Shown here: in pieces, positions 5,421 to 6,565 of the stretch
Layout of the letters: each line of letters opens with the position of its first letter
How positions within the stretch are numbered: the stretch's first letter is position 1
NCBI GenBank assembly: GCA_021635425.1
Contig: JAJWOJ010000119.1
Coordinates: 1 to 6,565 of the forward strand
Source of the DNA: Clostridiales bacterium
Lineage (GTDB): Bacteria > Bacillota > Clostridia > Christensenellales > Borkfalkiaceae
Length of the DNA: 6,565 nucleotides
Direction of reading: 5' to 3'
Translations under genes and position numbers: made by a program
Notes under the pieces: generated by a model
What the model was told of the DNA's origin: nothing
The model's database searches: none
The model's input: only the letters and a program-made list of their open reading frames with translations

Positions 5421-5504
5421 ATAGAAAGTTTGAAAAGGAGAGAGACGGGCGGAAGTCGAGGCGATTTAGCCGACTACGCCCCGCCGCTCTCCTTTTCTTT
5501 CTAT
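5421..5504 (+). promoter_or_regulatory. 84-nt hairpin just upstream of the transposase (terminator/attenuator-like)
   Basis: ATAGAAA (5421-5427) pairs with TTTCTAT (5498-5504) and GAAAAGGAGAG (5432-5442) with CTCTCCTTTTC (5487-5497), both perfectly. Inside, GC-rich pairs (CGGG with CCCG, or a shifted GGCGG with CCGCC) lead to an apical stem AGTC..GGC/GCC-GACT with a 6-nt GATTTA loop. An A-rich arm, GC-rich core and T-rich arm are terminator-like. It ends 2 nt before the transposase ribosome site, leaving no room for a promoter after it, so transcripts entering the transposase must pass through it. This fits a device that limits transposase expression. Confidence 0.7.
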
Positions 5505-5505
5505 C

Positions 5506-5511
5506 AAGGGG
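5506..5511 (+). promoter_or_regulatory. Ribosome-binding site AAGGGG
   Basis: AAGGGG lies 7 nt before the ATG at 5519 and supports that start. It is immediately outside the base of the large hairpin. Confidence 0.75.
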
Positions 5512-5518
5512 TAAACAT

Positions 5519-6562
5519 ATGAAAAAGAAAGGAACTAAGAATCTCTCTTACAATCAACGGTTAAAAATAGAATCGTTTTTAACCGCAGGACTACCGAAAA
5601 AGAAAATCGCGGAAATTTTAAATCTCGATCTTTCAACCGTATACAAAGAAATTAAGCGCGGCAGACAGGAAATCACGGTTAAAACGAATTATTATTATAA
5701 CTACGAAAAAGAATATCGTTATAAGAAAAAAATTATTTATAATGCCGATGTTGCACAGCAGAAATATATCTTTAACTGTTCGGCGAGGGGTGTAGATTTG
5801 AAAATCGGTAATGATATTGAGTTTGTTAAATACATGGAAAAACGAGTTATCGAGGACGGGCTTTCTCCGTGTGCCGTTCTTGGCGAAATAAAACGCAATA
5901 ACTTACCGTTTTCAACCCGCATATCGAAGCCGACGTTATACAGATATATTTCAATGGGTATATTTCCGAATTTAAAGTTAGCAAAACGTAAACGAGAATA
6001 TAATCATGTTACCGCAAAACGCGCAACAAAAGGAACATGTATAGAAGAACGCCCTGAAGAGATCAATTCAAGAACAACTTTCGGGCATTGGGAAATGGAC
6101 TGCGTATGCGGGCCGACGAAAACGTCTTTACTCGTTTTAAGTGAAAGACTTACTCGTAAAGAGTTAATTTTTAAAATACCGTCGCAAGAATCGCAAAACG
6201 TCGTCCGCATTCTGAACGTTCTCGAACGCCGCTACGGTAAAAGTTTCCGAAACGTATTCAAAACGATCACCGTCGATAACGGATCTGAATTTGCCGACAC
6301 AAAGGGAATGGAAAATTCGAGTTACGGAAAAGGATCGCGAATTAAGGTTTTTTATTGTCATCCGTATAGCAGTTACGAACGGGGAACAAATGAAAGGCTT
6401 AACCGTGAAATTCGCCGACTTATTCCGAAAGGCTCGAATTTAAACAATATTTCCGATGAAGAAGTAAAACGTGTTGAATCCTGGGTTAACGCATATCCGC
6501 GCGAGGTTCTCGGCTTCGCCACAAGCGAAGAGCTTTTCCGGCAACAATTAACATTACTTTAA
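5519..6562 (+). CDS. IS30-family DDE transposase (347 aa, complete)
   Basis: The N-terminus has the IS30-type helix-turn-helix (residues about 9-47: LSYNQRLKIESFL, then KKKIAEILNLDLSTVYKEIKRG). The catalytic RNase H-like domain carries Asp194 in FGHWEMDCV, Asp253 in TVDNGSEF and Glu287 in SSYERGTNE, with 33 residues between the last two, as expected for this family. The ending RREIRRLIPKG-like block (NREIRRLIPKG, 295-305) and SWVNAYPREVLGF also match IS30. Length is within the usual range and no frameshift is seen, so the enzyme looks active. It cuts and joins DNA at short inverted repeats flanking the element. The right repeat must lie beyond the window. It may be an insertion sequence, or the integrase of the adjacent phage-like element; some filamentous phages of wall-less Gram-positive relatives are known to carry transposases. 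Confidence 0.95.
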   Translation: MKKKGTKNLSYNQRLKIESFLTAGLPKKKIAEILNLDLSTVYKEIKRGRQEITVKTNYYYNYEKEYRYKKKIIYNADVAQQKYIFNCSARGVDLKIGNDIEFVKYMEKRVIEDGLSPCAVLGEIKRNNLPFSTRISKPTLYRYISMGIFPNLKLAKRKREYNHVTAKRATKGTCIEERPEEINSRTTFGHWEMDCVCGPTKTSLLVLSERLTRKELIFKIPSQESQNVVRILNVLERRYGKSFRNVFKTITVDNGSEFADTKGMENSSYGKGSRIKVFYCHPYSSYERGTNERLNREIRRLIPKGSNLNNISDEEVKRVESWVNAYPREVLGFATSEELFRQQLTLL

Positions 6563-6565
6563 TAA

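Larger units (their letters stand above)
5100..5518. other. Non-coding interval upstream of the transposase
   Basis: No convincing gene is seen in these 419 bases. They contain a small palindrome around the sequence GGCTTGAAGCC near 5130, a strong hairpin at 5213-5252, the inverted repeat CGCAAAA-T-TTTTGCG at 5351-5365 and the large hairpin at 5421-5504. Runs of A and T are frequent between 5282 and 5335. The left end of the IS30-type element, if it is an independent insertion, should lie in this interval. It cannot be placed without the right end. Confidence 0.6.

Noticed and set aside
1..6565. The window as a complete circular genome of inovirus size
   Set aside because: If the end is joined to the start, the frame of the first gene meets a stop at 6549-6551 and gains no ATG or ribosome site. 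No terminal overlap is visible. The first gene is better explained as cut by the window edge.

Overview
The window looks like part of a small accessory element in a low-GC Gram-positive-type bacterium, most likely an uncultured Clostridia-like Bacillota. The support is the A+T-rich codon use, purine-rich Shine-Dalgarno sites (AGGAG, AAAGGTGAT, AAGGGG), TTGACA-type promoters, TAA/TGA stops and several intrinsic terminators. No tRNA, rRNA, CRISPR array or ordinary housekeeping gene was seen. The layout suggests a filamentous-phage-like (inovirus-like) or related membrane-extrusion element with an IS30-type transposase. That reading is an inference from gene order and topology, not from recognised homologues of every gene.

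Region 1 (1-3450, plus strand) is a tight three-gene operon. It holds the 3' part of a large surface protein (beta-rich ectodomain, Ser/Gly/Pro linker, one membrane helix, long polybasic tail). Next comes a 30-residue single-span membrane peptide, and then a 744-residue multi-span membrane protein with a degenerate Walker A motif and a Walker B-like DE. The last two overlap by ATGA. The order surface protein - tiny membrane protein - membrane ATPase resembles the III-VI-I morphogenesis block of filamentous phages.

Region 2 (3451-4142, plus strand) is a separate transcription unit. A TTGACA-N17-TATTCT promoter leads into a highly structured ~150-nt leader with mutually exclusive stems and an attenuator-like terminator. 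A 143-residue single-pass membrane protein follows, and a strong hairpin terminator closes the unit.

Region 3 (4141-4809, minus strand) is a convergent three-gene operon of small soluble proteins with good ribosome-binding sites: an 89-residue charged helical protein and two small Cys-rich, probably zinc-binding proteins. Such genes are typical of phage and mobile-element accessory blocks.

Region 4 (4810-5518) has little coding sequence. It holds a plus-strand promoter overlapping a palindrome, a probable ~145-nt structured RNA ending in a GU-wobble terminator hairpin, a possible 35-residue minus-strand gene, further palindromes, and an 84-nt hairpin just before the transposase.

Region 5 (5519-6562) is a complete IS30-family DDE transposase with an intact catalytic triad. 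The window stops three bases later, so its right end cannot be seen. If the element is a unit, the transposase may serve as its integrase; otherwise it is an unrelated insertion next to it.
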